From CAYXSX01 sp964467925 (GTDB lineage Bacteria; Pseudomonadota; Alphaproteobacteria; Micavibrionales; Micavibrionaceae), in NCBI GenBank assembly GCA_964467925.1, contig CAYXSX010000001.1, positions 372,001 to 436,000 of the forward strand: a DNA stretch of 64,000 nt, written 5' to 3'. The position numbers were made by a program, and so were the translations under genes. The notes under the pieces are model-generated. The model was not told the origin of the DNA, did no database searches, and worked only from the letters and a program-made list of their open reading frames with translations. Shown here piece by piece: positions 35,585 through 43,637 of this stretch. Position 1 is the stretch's first letter, and every line of letters starts with the position of its first letter.

Positions 35585-35959
35585 ATGAGCGGAAAAGACG
35601 GGAAAGATTGGGGCGAAACCCACAACAATGACCTAACCCCCTTAAATATAAGCAAAATACCGGGAAGAAAAACCGCCGTTGCGCTAAAAGACGGCAGCGA
35701 TGAGGGCAAAGCACCGCACATCTCTGCCGCCGGGCGGGGAAAACTTGCCGAGAAAATCCTGCAGCTTGCCTTCGAAAACGGCATCAAGGTAAGGGAGGAC
35801 AGCGATCTTGCTGAAATGCTTGCAAAAATCGAGATCGACAGCCCGATTCCATCCGAAGCCTTTATGGCGGTCGCTGAAATTTTATCGTATGTATACAAGG
35901 CCAACGGGCAGCCTAATCCCTTTGATAGTGTGCTGGGGCATGATAAAGAGGAGACATGA
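35585..35959 (+). CDS. FlhB C-terminal-domain-like protein (export apparatus switch-like)
   Basis: This 124-residue soluble protein resembles the cytoplasmic domain of FlhB: AAGRGKLAEKILQLAFENGIKVREDSDLAEMLAKIEI aligns with the second half of FlhB_C, and PIPSEAFMAVAEILSYVYKANG matches its end closely. The NPTH autocleavage motif is absent (the region reads GRKTAVALKDG), so it cannot switch by self-cleavage. Such FhlB-like proteins can stand in for or modulate cleaved FlhB. A GTG at 35579 is an alternative start. A 6-codon ORF (35568-35588) behind an AAGGA ribosome site ends overlapping this ATG. Confidence 0.85.
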   Translation: MSGKDGKDWGETHNNDLTPLNISKIPGRKTAVALKDGSDEGKAPHISAAGRGKLAEKILQLAFENGIKVREDSDLAEMLAKIEIDSPIPSEAFMAVAEILSYVYKANGQPNPFDSVLGHDKEET

Positions 35960-36240
35960 GCGCGGACGCCATCAACCATTTCGAAACACGCCTGAAAGGA
36001 CTGACCGAATCCGTCCACGAGGCGCAAACCCTTGTTTATTCAGGGAAAATGGTGAACATGGACGGCCTTGATACCGAATCCGAGGTATTGCTGGCCGATA
36101 TACAAACCGCGCCGCCGAAGGTAAAAAAGGCTCTCGCCCCCGCCCTTTCCGCCCTGATCAGCGCTCTTGACCATCTGGAGGCGGAAATCAGGCATTACAA
36201 GGCGCAAAAAGAAAAAGAACAGGAACAATCAGGATCATAA
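35956..36240 (+). CDS. Hypothetical helical protein in flagellar cluster
   Basis: This 94-residue soluble, helix-rich protein (FETRLKGLTESVHEAQTLVYSGK and ISALDHLEAEIRHYKAQKEKEQEQ) is not assigned to a family I recognise. The start overlaps the FlhB-like gene in ATGA. Small helical proteins in this position are sometimes flagellar chaperones, but there is no motif to support that here. It precedes fliO by 5 bases. Confidence 0.65.
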   Translation: MSADAINHFETRLKGLTESVHEAQTLVYSGKMVNMDGLDTESEVLLADIQTAPPKVKKALAPALSALISALDHLEAEIRHYKAQKEKEQEQSGS

Positions 36241-36245
36241 GCAGC

Positions 36246-36542
36246 ATGGCCGACCTTCCCCAAATTCTTAAACTTATCGCCGCGCTCGTTTTCGTGGTCT
36301 CTTTAATGGGGGGCCTCGCTTTTATCCTCAGGAAATCCGGACTGGGCGGTCCCATACCTGTCCAAGGCAAGGAAAAGCGCCTGAGACTGGTCGAAATACT
36401 GCCTCTGGACGGGCGCAGAAAATTGGTATTATTACAGCGCGACGACAAACAGCATCTTGTCATTTTGGGCGCGAATGGCGAAACTGTGGTGGAAACAGAT
36501 ATAAAACCCAAGAATGACAATAAACGCAAAAAAACCACATAA
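36246..36542 (+). CDS. fliO: FliO-like flagellar biosynthesis protein
   Basis: This 98-residue protein has one N-terminal membrane helix (LKLIAALVFVVSLMGGLAFILRK) and a short cytoplasmic part with RLVEILPLDGRRKLVLLQRDDKQHLVILGANGETVVE, the FliO signature (a LDxRRRLVLVRRD-type motif). FliO helps assemble the FliPQR gate. Its end overlaps fliP by 29 bases. Confidence 0.85.
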   Translation: MADLPQILKLIAALVFVVSLMGGLAFILRKSGLGGPIPVQGKEKRLRLVEILPLDGRRKLVLLQRDDKQHLVILGANGETVVETDIKPKNDNKRKKTT

Positions 36543-37362
36543 CAGGGCCGCGGGAGCCACTTCCTTTTTCTCACGTATTTTCGCGGATAAACGCGCGCGT
36601 TATGTGCTGTTCGCCCTGCTTGCGCTTGTCGTTACGGTCGGCGTGACGCTCGCTGGCGGCGCGGCACTGGCACAAAGCGTTTCTATTGATCTGGGCGAGG
36701 ATGCCGACGGTACCGTAACGGGCCGCGTGGTTCAAATGGTCGCCCTTCTGACCGTTCTTTCACTTGCCCCGTCTATCCTGATCATGATGACCTCTTTTAC
36801 GCGGATCGTCGTAGTACTTTCGTTCCTGCGTACCGCCATCGGCATTCAGCAAACACCGCCCAATACGGTGATGCTTTCCCTCGCCCTGTTCCTGACGTTT
36901 TTCATCATGGCCCCCACGCTGGAAAAGGCGTATCAGGACGGAATCGTTCCCCTGATCAACGAAGACATAGACGAGATGGAGGCGTTCAACCGTTCCACCG
37001 AACCGTTCAAGGAATTCATGCTCAAACATGCGCGCGAGGACGATGTTGATCTTTTCATGCGCCTGAGCGGCACTCCGGCGGTACGCGAGGCGATGGACAT
37101 TCCGCTTCAGATCGTCATTCCCTCTTTCATGATTTCGGAATTGCGGCGCGCCTTTGAAATCGGCTTTATGCTGTTTTTACCGTTTTTGATTATCGACCTC
37201 GTCACGGCCTCTATCCTGATGTCGATGGGTATGATGATGCTACCGCCCGTTACAATTTCACTGCCGTTCAAGATTATCTTTTTCGTGCTGGTCGATGGCT
37301 GGCACTTGATCGCGGGCACGCTGATTCAGAGCTTCGATAAAGCGCCTATTGTGCCGGGGTAG
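36514..37362 (+). CDS. fliP: Flagellar export gate protein FliP
   Basis: FliP (282 residues) is a core export gate subunit. It has a cleavable signal-like N-terminus (ALLALVVTVGVTLAGGAALAQS), then SFTRIVVVLSFLRTAIGIQQTPPNTVMLSLALFLTFFIMAP. The C-terminal end FKIIFFVLVDGWHLIAGTLIQSF fits the family. Length is typical. The last bases overlap the convergent repeat-protein gene by 17 bases. Confidence 0.95.
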   Translation: MTINAKKPHNRAAGATSFFSRIFADKRARYVLFALLALVVTVGVTLAGGAALAQSVSIDLGEDADGTVTGRVVQMVALLTVLSLAPSILIMMTSFTRIVVVLSFLRTAIGIQQTPPNTVMLSLALFLTFFIMAPTLEKAYQDGIVPLINEDIDEMEAFNRSTEPFKEFMLKHAREDDVDLFMRLSGTPAVREAMDIPLQIVIPSFMISELRRAFEIGFMLFLPFLIIDLVTASILMSMGMMMLPPVTISLPFKIIFFVLVDGWHLIAGTLIQSFDKAPIVPG

Positions 37363-40300
37363 TATTTGCGGCCCCTTCCACCCCACCTTCTTTGGCGGCA
37401 TCCTCCCCCGAAACCACCTTGTCACCCGGAAGCGGTTCCAGCTTCTTCGGTTTGATCTGGCGGTAACTGCGCAGGAAACCGCTGAACAGATCCACTTCCG
37501 AGGTTACGGATAACAGCGTATCACGGTCGGCCAGTGCGGGGCTCTGGCGCGGACGGGTCACCACTTCGAACATGCTGGCCTTATCCGTGCGGCTCATCGG
37601 TTCGCTGTATTTCTCGCGCATATTGGCAAGGCCGATCCGGTCGCTGGCAAGGTTGAGTGCAATCGCACGGTTAAGCAGCAATTCCGCATGCTGGGGTTTT
37701 AACGTACGGGTCAGGGAAAATGCCTCGTCGGCGATCACCATATCCAGCGCTTCGGCGGCATCGTCCCAATATCCGGCATTCCATGAAATATCGACCTTAA
37801 GGCGGTTCACATCCGGGCTTTCTTCCATATCGTTCAAAAGCGCAAGCGCCTGATCGGTCTTGCCTTGCTTGGACAGTGCGCGCGCACGAAGCAGCGAAAT
37901 TTCATTAAAGCGCTCTTGAGAGACTGTTTGCCCTGCCGGAAGTTCGCGGATAAGTTTCGTTGCATTGTTAAGCGCTTGTATCGCCTTATCGGGTTTGTTG
38001 TCCAGCAAACGGATTCCGGCAAGATTTACCGAAACGCGCAAGGCATCTTCGCCCGTCAAACGGTGGCGCACCTGATGCTCCAGCAAATCTCCGGCACGTT
38101 CCAGAAGATCAGCCTCCACCAATCGTTCGGACAGGCGCTCGACAACCTGATCTCCCTTTTCACCCGTGGGGACAAGCTCGGTAAACTGTTCGTAAATCGC
38201 AATCGCATCCAGCGGCGATACTTCATCCAGACCGTCTTTCAAGTATAGATCGGAGAAAGCCTGCGCCATGTCGCGCGTCACCAGACGACCCATATCCGTA
38301 TCGGGCGCGAAGGTCGCGGCATCACGCATGATAGTAAGCCCCTTCATATAATCGGCGCTGTCGAAATATTCCTTACCCAGCCAGTAATTGATCTGCGCCT
38401 CCAGATCATCTCCGCGCCAGCTATAACGAAGGCGCTCTAACTGATCTATAGCGCGAGGCGCATCCATGCTGCCCTGTTCGATCAACAGTCGCGTTAACGC
38501 CAGCCCCGCCTTGGCGCGGTAAAGATCGTCCGGCCCTTCGGTCAAGGGTTGCCAAAGATTGAATGTCTCGCGGTATTTGCCCTTTTGCCGCGCCGCTTCG
38601 CCCTTGAGGTAATTCAGCGCCGCATGGTGCGCGGCGGAAAACCCGGCCGCATAATCATCTTCCATCTCATCACCTTCGACGATACCCAGCAATTCCTCAG
38701 CGCCAGCCACATCACCGGCACGAAGGCGAATTTCGGCCAGAACGAGGCCGAGACGGCTGCGGATCGCATCGGGATAATTGTAAATCGGCGCAAAATTATT
38801 CGGCAAGATAGAGGCCGCCTGTTCCCAATCGCCCAGATCGGCGAGCGTATAGGCGCGCCAATATTGAACCTCTCCATAGGGCTCGAGGATAGGATCGGAA
38901 AGATCGCGGAACGCCTCCTCGCTTTTCCAGTCCAAAGCCTTGGCCGCGCCGCGAAGGGCGACATATTCCGGCGACATCTGAATTTCCGGCGCCTGCTGAG
39001 CCGCAAAACGGAAGAACCCCAGAGCCTCGGCCCCGCGCGCGCTGGCAAGGTACATTTTCCCCAGCATGATCAAATCTTCAGCCTGACGGGTATCACTATG
39101 TTCCTGCAAGCCCGCCAGAACGATATTTTTATTCTGGTGCAGAACTTCCGTGCCGCCCATTTGCCATTCGTGGAATTTATAAATCAACTTGACCTTGTCC
39201 GGCACATCGCTGGGCGCGACCACTTCGGTTCTGTGGATACGTGCGATCTCCACCATCCCTTGCGGCATCAGCGCCAATCCGCCGGAACGGGAAATTTCTA
39301 CCCCTTCAGGTGTCGCGCTTACCAGTAAACCGTCAACCTTGGGCCGGATCACCATACCGGCGGCGGCGGGAATAATTTCAAAATCGACAAATTCCTGTCC
39401 CTTGCCGACCGTGTCTTTTGCATCGGCAACCGTGACCACTTTCAACGGCGCGCCGGAAACCGGATCTTGTATATCAAACACGCTTGCCGCGCCCTTGATG
39501 GGGTATAACAGACTGCCGGAGCGAAGCTTACCCTCCTCCACGCCGATGCGTTTAGGAATGACCTCCCGCCCCTCTTTCTCGTTGCCTGATACCGTTACAC
39601 GCCAGAAAAGACCGCTGCCCTCCGTCTTCGCAAAGCTGCGATCAGGCATGGCGATATAAAAAACCTCCCCGCCCTCTGTCGGCATTTTTTTGAACTGGGA
39701 AAGATCGATAGCGTTGGGGCCGCTGACCTGCGGCTCCAGAAGCTCGTCCTTGCGGTTAATAACAAGAAAAAGATTGCCGTGGTTTTCAAAGGCCGCCATA
39801 CCGAATTCCTGCGTCGAGGTCAGGGTAATCAAATTCGGCGCCGTTTCGTCCTTTTTAGGAACCTGAATACCTTTTCTTACATCCACCGCCTCTTCCTGCT
39901 GCAGAGCTTTTAGCTGCCCCTCCATGGTTTCTGGCATGGTTTTGGGTGCTTCGGGAACGACCGGTTTTTCAGGCTCTGCCGGAAAGGCCGCGACTTCTTC
40001 AGGCTTTGCTTCTTCAGCAGGTTTTACGTCCGGTTTGGCCAGTTCCTCTTGCGGAGGTGCGGCGGCGTCTGCAGTTTTTTCAGGTGCTTTTTCTTCCGCC
40101 TTAGGCTCCGGTTTGGCCTCTTCCGCTTTGGCCGTTTCTTTAGGCGGCTGTGCAGGAGTAGCTGGTTTTCCGCCCGGCGGGTTGTAGATATCAACCACCA
40201 GCTTTTTGCCTATTTTAAAATCGCGGGTGCGGCTGCCTTCCGGAATATCGATGCTAAGAGAGGTATTCCCTCCCACGCTATAGCCCAGAATATTGCCGCT

Positions 40301-40534
40301 TGCGGCGGGCATTTGCGACATATTCAACGTCACTTCTTTTTTAAAGGTAAGGGTCAGCTTTTTTCCACCCTCCATTTCCTTGGTATAGGGAACGCTTCCC
40401 GCGCCATCCAGAACGATACGCGAATAATCTTCATGCTCGCCTGTCCGAACGCCAACGGCTTCCTGCGCCCAAGCGGGTAAAACCGGGGAGCCGGCGAAGA
40501 TAAGAACAGCAATAAGGAATAAAAAATACCTCAT
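37346..40534 (-). CDS. Large exported tetratricopeptide-repeat protein
   Basis: This 1062-residue protein has a clear signal peptide (MRYFLFLIAVLIFAGSPVLPAWAQ). An AMIN-like beta domain follows (DYSRIVLDGAGSVPYTKEMEGGKKLTLTFK, and GKKLVVDIYNPPGG). A Pro/Glu/Ala-rich linker spans about 120-200. Roughly residues 460-960 are helical repeats of TPR type (MLGKMYLASARGAEALGFF, GLVLAEIRLRAGDVAGAEELLG). The last 40 residues are Pro/Glu-rich. It lies last in the fliL-motB gene run and probably shares its transcript. In some Alphaproteobacteria such proteins accompany motB, but its role in the motor is not established. Confidence 0.75.
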   Translation of the reverse strand: MRYFLFLIAVLIFAGSPVLPAWAQEAVGVRTGEHEDYSRIVLDGAGSVPYTKEMEGGKKLTLTFKKEVTLNMSQMPAASGNILGYSVGGNTSLSIDIPEGSRTRDFKIGKKLVVDIYNPPGGKPATPAQPPKETAKAEEAKPEPKAEEKAPEKTADAAAPPQEELAKPDVKPAEEAKPEEVAAFPAEPEKPVVPEAPKTMPETMEGQLKALQQEEAVDVRKGIQVPKKDETAPNLITLTSTQEFGMAAFENHGNLFLVINRKDELLEPQVSGPNAIDLSQFKKMPTEGGEVFYIAMPDRSFAKTEGSGLFWRVTVSGNEKEGREVIPKRIGVEEGKLRSGSLLYPIKGAASVFDIQDPVSGAPLKVVTVADAKDTVGKGQEFVDFEIIPAAAGMVIRPKVDGLLVSATPEGVEISRSGGLALMPQGMVEIARIHRTEVVAPSDVPDKVKLIYKFHEWQMGGTEVLHQNKNIVLAGLQEHSDTRQAEDLIMLGKMYLASARGAEALGFFRFAAQQAPEIQMSPEYVALRGAAKALDWKSEEAFRDLSDPILEPYGEVQYWRAYTLADLGDWEQAASILPNNFAPIYNYPDAIRSRLGLVLAEIRLRAGDVAGAEELLGIVEGDEMEDDYAAGFSAAHHAALNYLKGEAARQKGKYRETFNLWQPLTEGPDDLYRAKAGLALTRLLIEQGSMDAPRAIDQLERLRYSWRGDDLEAQINYWLGKEYFDSADYMKGLTIMRDAATFAPDTDMGRLVTRDMAQAFSDLYLKDGLDEVSPLDAIAIYEQFTELVPTGEKGDQVVERLSERLVEADLLERAGDLLEHQVRHRLTGEDALRVSVNLAGIRLLDNKPDKAIQALNNATKLIRELPAGQTVSQERFNEISLLRARALSKQGKTDQALALLNDMEESPDVNRLKVDISWNAGYWDDAAEALDMVIADEAFSLTRTLKPQHAELLLNRAIALNLASDRIGLANMREKYSEPMSRTDKASMFEVVTRPRQSPALADRDTLLSVTSEVDLFSGFLRSYRQIKPKKLEPLPGDKVVSGEDAAKEGGVEGAANTTPAQ

Positions 40535-40632
40535 CTTTTAAGCGTGCCATAGGCGGTGTCAAAGAACAAGAATGGAGCTCAGGAAAGCACGTGTTACACC
40601 CGCTTTAATTAGGGGCGCGAAAGACCCGAAAA

Positions 40633-41652
40633 TCAGTTACCCATATTCATGAAAAAACGTTTTGAACCGTCATCTTTCAGAATCACAATATCCACACGCC
40701 GCGCCAGGCTCAGGCGCTGTTCCATCGGCATACTGGCCGAAAGTTCGTCATAACGCGCGCTGGAAAAGCCCTTCACCACAATGGGCCTCGGGTATCCGAC
40801 ATCACGCAGAATTGAGGACGTCTTCAAGGCACGAGAGAGCGATAACTGCCAGTTATTCTCGAATTTAGGATTTACGGAACCGACCGGAGTGGGATCGGTA
40901 TGACCGACGATTTCGATTTTATTGCGAATGCGGGAAAGCGACCCGCCAATCGCGAATATGGCCTTACGCCCCTGCGCCGAAACTCTGTCCTGCCCCGGTT
41001 CGAACAGCAAAGCCGAAGGCAGGGAAACAATCAGGCGGTCCTGCTGAAGATAGGTAGTGACATCCGCCAATGATTCGTTTTCGGCAATCAGGTCGCCCAG
41101 CAGCGAGTCGAGATAACCAAGGTCTAGCGCCTTGCCGTAATCCAGTTTGTCGATCTCCACTGTGTCTTGTGCTCCGGCGAAATCGGCCTGAGAAAAATGC
41201 ATTCCAAACTCTCGGTTTACCGCCCCGGTAATCTGTGACCATTGCTCCTCTTTCACCATCGACATGGCATAAAGCAGGACGAAAAAAGTAAGCATCAGCG
41301 CCATAACATCGGTAAAGGTGATCAACCACAAGCTCACACTTTCCTCTACCGGGGTGAGTATTTCGCGCGAACGCTGGTAGCGTTTGGGCGGCGGCAGAAC
41401 TTCCTCTTCTTCACCCTCCGCCCCTTCCTCTGCCTCTTCGGGGTGGTGGCCCAGAGTAATGCCCGCATTCGCCTGTTCGTGATGTTCCTCGATAATCTTT
41501 TGCGCCATCTCAGCCGCCTCTGGAGATATCTCTGCCGGAGAGGCTTGTGCAGGCTGCTTCTGTTCGGCTTCAATGGTCGCATTTTGAGACGACGGAGAAG
41601 ACTTTTGCTCTACCTTCGTTTCCGTCTTTGGCGCAGATTTTTTATCTTCCAT
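40633..41652 (-). CDS. motB: Flagellar motor stator protein MotB
   Basis: This 339-residue stator subunit has a long acidic, low-complexity N-terminal extension, then a single membrane helix LWLITFTDVMALMLTFFVLLYAMS in which D115 is the ion-binding residue, followed by an OmpA-like domain (IEIVGHTDPTPVGS, NWQLSLSRALKTSSIL) that anchors to peptidoglycan. It starts one base into the stop of the upstream MotB-like gene (TAATG). MotA is not in the window. Confidence 0.9.
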   Translation of the reverse strand: MEDKKSAPKTETKVEQKSSPSSQNATIEAEQKQPAQASPAEISPEAAEMAQKIIEEHHEQANAGITLGHHPEEAEEGAEGEEEEVLPPPKRYQRSREILTPVEESVSLWLITFTDVMALMLTFFVLLYAMSMVKEEQWSQITGAVNREFGMHFSQADFAGAQDTVEIDKLDYGKALDLGYLDSLLGDLIAENESLADVTTYLQQDRLIVSLPSALLFEPGQDRVSAQGRKAIFAIGGSLSRIRNKIEIVGHTDPTPVGSVNPKFENNWQLSLSRALKTSSILRDVGYPRPIVVKGFSSARYDELSASMPMEQRLSLARRVDIVILKDDGSKRFFMNMGN

Positions 41653-42302
41653 TATTGCGCCCTCCCTGCCCCGGTTGCAGAGACAAGATCAAAGGGCTCA
41701 TGACGCTGGAACAGTAACTCTACATAGCCCGCCGGTCCGGGGCCGAGCCCAGTGGACACCAGCTTGGGCGGCAGGCCACCATTTTCCAGCACCTGCGCCA
41801 GAGCCGCCGCTTCGCGCATAAACTCCGCCGCCTTGCGCGGATCTTCCGCATTAAGGCGCGCGGGGTTTTTGCCTGTACCCACCACCATATCCATGCGGTA
41901 GGTCACATTATTTTGCGCATGAACCAGCGAAATAAGGGTAGGCAGGAAATTAACCTTCGCCGTTTCGGGTTGCGTCAGAGCTTCTTCAAGATCTTCATAT
42001 TTGACCGTGATGCTCATGCTGGTGCCAATAGAGTTTTTCTGCGGTTTCAGACCGCTGATCTCGGCGGTGAACAGTTCTTTGAGATCATCGAGCGCATCGC
42101 CGGTTTTATCCGACTGCGCTTCAGTTTCCATGGTTGAAGGACCTAGAGCTTCTTCGTCGATCGGACTTGAACTGAAAGCCGCCGAAAGGCTATCCATAAC
42201 GGGTTTAGAGCGCTCTTCTTCATAATCTGAAATTGTGTTCAGAATGATAAAGAACGAAAGCAGCATTATAAATAAAGACAGAGCGAGGAATTGATTGGCC
42301 AT
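41652..42302 (-). CDS. MotB-like membrane protein without ion-binding Asp
   Basis: This 216-residue protein starts with a single membrane helix (FLALSLFIMLLSFFIILNTIS) similar to a MotB plug and helix, but aligning the helix puts Ser at the position of the conserved Asp. The C-terminal part (FMREAAALAQVLENGGLPPKLVSTGLGPGPAGYVELLF) looks like a shortened OmpA-type domain. It is translated with motB through a one-base stop/start overlap. It could assist stator assembly or act in a second stator; it cannot carry ions in the usual way. No function can be proven from sequence. Confidence 0.65.
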   Translation of the reverse strand: MANQFLALSLFIMLLSFFIILNTISDYEEERSKPVMDSLSAAFSSSPIDEEALGPSTMETEAQSDKTGDALDDLKELFTAEISGLKPQKNSIGTSMSITVKYEDLEEALTQPETAKVNFLPTLISLVHAQNNVTYRMDMVVGTGKNPARLNAEDPRKAAEFMREAAALAQVLENGGLPPKLVSTGLGPGPAGYVELLFQRHEPFDLVSATGAGRAQ

Positions 42303-42420
42303 GGCTTTCTTTCAAACGGAAGCGGCGCGCAACATAATCGCGCTTTATCAATCCTATCAAAAAGAGTGGCTGAAAGAAAATGCTATAACGTCCTTACCAT
42401 GGCAAAATTACCTGGCTTGC

Positions 42421-43032
42421 CTAATCGAATTCGGCCAGAAGCTTGTCTATATCGTCTTGTGTGATCGCTTTATCCGGCATTTGCGGACCGTTTAAAAGTG
42501 CGGCATCACCTTTGGGCCCGGAACTTTCGCCGCTACCCTCCCCTTCGGAATCGGAAAGACTTTCGTCCAGGCCGCTCAGCAGTTTATTGACCTTTTCCTC
42601 GATAGTGCGCAGCGTGCTTACCACCTTTGTAATGCGCTGGCCTGTAATATCCTGAAAGGAACATGCCTCGTAAATCTTGATCACTTCCCCGCCGATTATC
42701 TCGCCCGCAGGGCCCGCTTCAGTTGCTTTTTCCTGAATTACGTCACAGGCATCCATGATCGTGCCTGTGGCTTCGGCGGTCGCCTCGACCACCGCGTCCA
42801 GTTCGTCCGTAGCGGTCGGTATATGCTTGCTTTTGATATCCCCCGCCCCGGCCATGCCCACTTCCTTGCGGGCATCCTCGATTACCTTTTGCAATTCCTT
42901 AAGCTCGGAAAATATGGCATCGCGCGAGGCATCGCCCGCGTGCTCCACTTTGGAGATAACCGAATTGATGATCCTTATAACCTGATCCCGTTCATAGGGC
43001 CCGTTGTGATGTGCTTGTAGGGGATGAGACAT
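42421..43032 (-). CDS. cheZ: Protein phosphatase CheZ
   Basis: This 203-residue CheZ dephosphorylates CheY-P. The four-helix core has GEVIKIYEACSFQDITGQRITKVVSTL, where the catalytic Gln in the FQDITGQRI motif sits, and the C-terminal ITQDDIDKLLAEFD is the CheY-binding helix. It is 26 bases after cheY on the same strand. Confidence 0.93.
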   Translation of the reverse strand: MSHPLQAHHNGPYERDQVIRIINSVISKVEHAGDASRDAIFSELKELQKVIEDARKEVGMAGAGDIKSKHIPTATDELDAVVEATAEATGTIMDACDVIQEKATEAGPAGEIIGGEVIKIYEACSFQDITGQRITKVVSTLRTIEEKVNKLLSGLDESLSDSEGEGSGESSGPKGDAALLNGPQMPDKAITQDDIDKLLAEFD

Positions 43033-43058
43033 CGCCTGCTCCTTTTTATTTTTGTGTT

Positions 43059-43448
43059 TTAGAAATCCCCCAGAACGGCGGAAATTTTATTTTTAAGCGT
43101 TTCGGCGTTAAAGGGTTTGACGATATAGTTATCGACCCCCGCCTGCTTAGCCGCCACGACGTTCTCCGTCTTGCTTTCCGCTGTGACCATGATGAAGGGC
43201 ACGCTACTGAACGATTTGTCAGAGGCCCGGACCTGTTTCAGGAACTCGTAACCGGTCATCGGCTCCATATTCCAGTCGGAAATAACAAGGCCGTAATTTT
43301 TTTCCTGCACCTTTTTAAGCGCCATCGTTCCGTCTGTGGCTTCGTCGATATTGCTGAAACCCAATTGCTTGAGCAGGTTTTTAATGATCCTGAGCATCGT
43401 GTTATAATCGTCTACGATCAAGACGTTCATATTCATATCTACAGACAA
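43059..43448 (-). CDS. cheY: Chemotaxis response regulator CheY
   Basis: This 129-residue single-domain receiver has the acidic pair at D13/D14, phosphoacceptor D58 in LVISDWNMEPMTG, a conserved Thr in MVTAESK and the Lys in VKPF. The first codon is TTG at 43448, chosen because GGGGAG lies 7 bases upstream; ATG codons lie 12 and 18 bases further on, at 43436 and 43430. Together with CheZ it sets motor switching. Confidence 0.93.
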   Translation of the reverse strand: MSVDMNMNVLIVDDYNTMLRIIKNLLKQLGFSNIDEATDGTMALKKVQEKNYGLVISDWNMEPMTGYEFLKQVRASDKSFSSVPFIMVTAESKTENVVAAKQAGVDNYIVKPFNAETLKNKISAVLGDF

Positions 43449-43502
43449 TTTTAATCTCCCCGAACTGTGAAATAACTGACGTTAGATTTTGAAATCTTTC
43501 GA

Positions 43503-43522
43503 AAGTGCGAGGGACCGCACTT
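43503..43522. repeat. Short perfect hairpin upstream of cheY
   Basis: AAGTGCG (43503-43509) and CGCACTT (43516-43522) form a 7-bp stem around a 6-base loop, in the 189-bp gap between motE and cheY on the minus strand. No T-run follows on either strand, so it may be a stability or attenuation element. Confidence 0.35.
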
Positions 43523-43637
43523 GTGATTTACTCTATGGGCAAAACCTGCCAGACCCAAGAAAAAAGCTGGTTTTGGGCCGTTTAGCGCATACATGGGAAT
43601 GAGAAAGAAGAAAAATCCACACTCGAAAGCAGATTTT

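Noticed and set aside
40535..40575. A TTGACA-N16-TAAAAG pair and a TGGCACG upstream of the 1062-residue gene (minus strand)
   Set aside because: The -10 hexamer lies directly before the ATG, so transcription would begin inside the gene. The TGGCACG is not followed by a GC in -12 position. The upstream motB gene is close enough for a shared transcript.
43541..43560. A TGGCAGG...TGCC stretch upstream of cheY that resembles sigma-54
   Set aside because: The GG-to-GC spacing is two bases short of that required for sigma-54.
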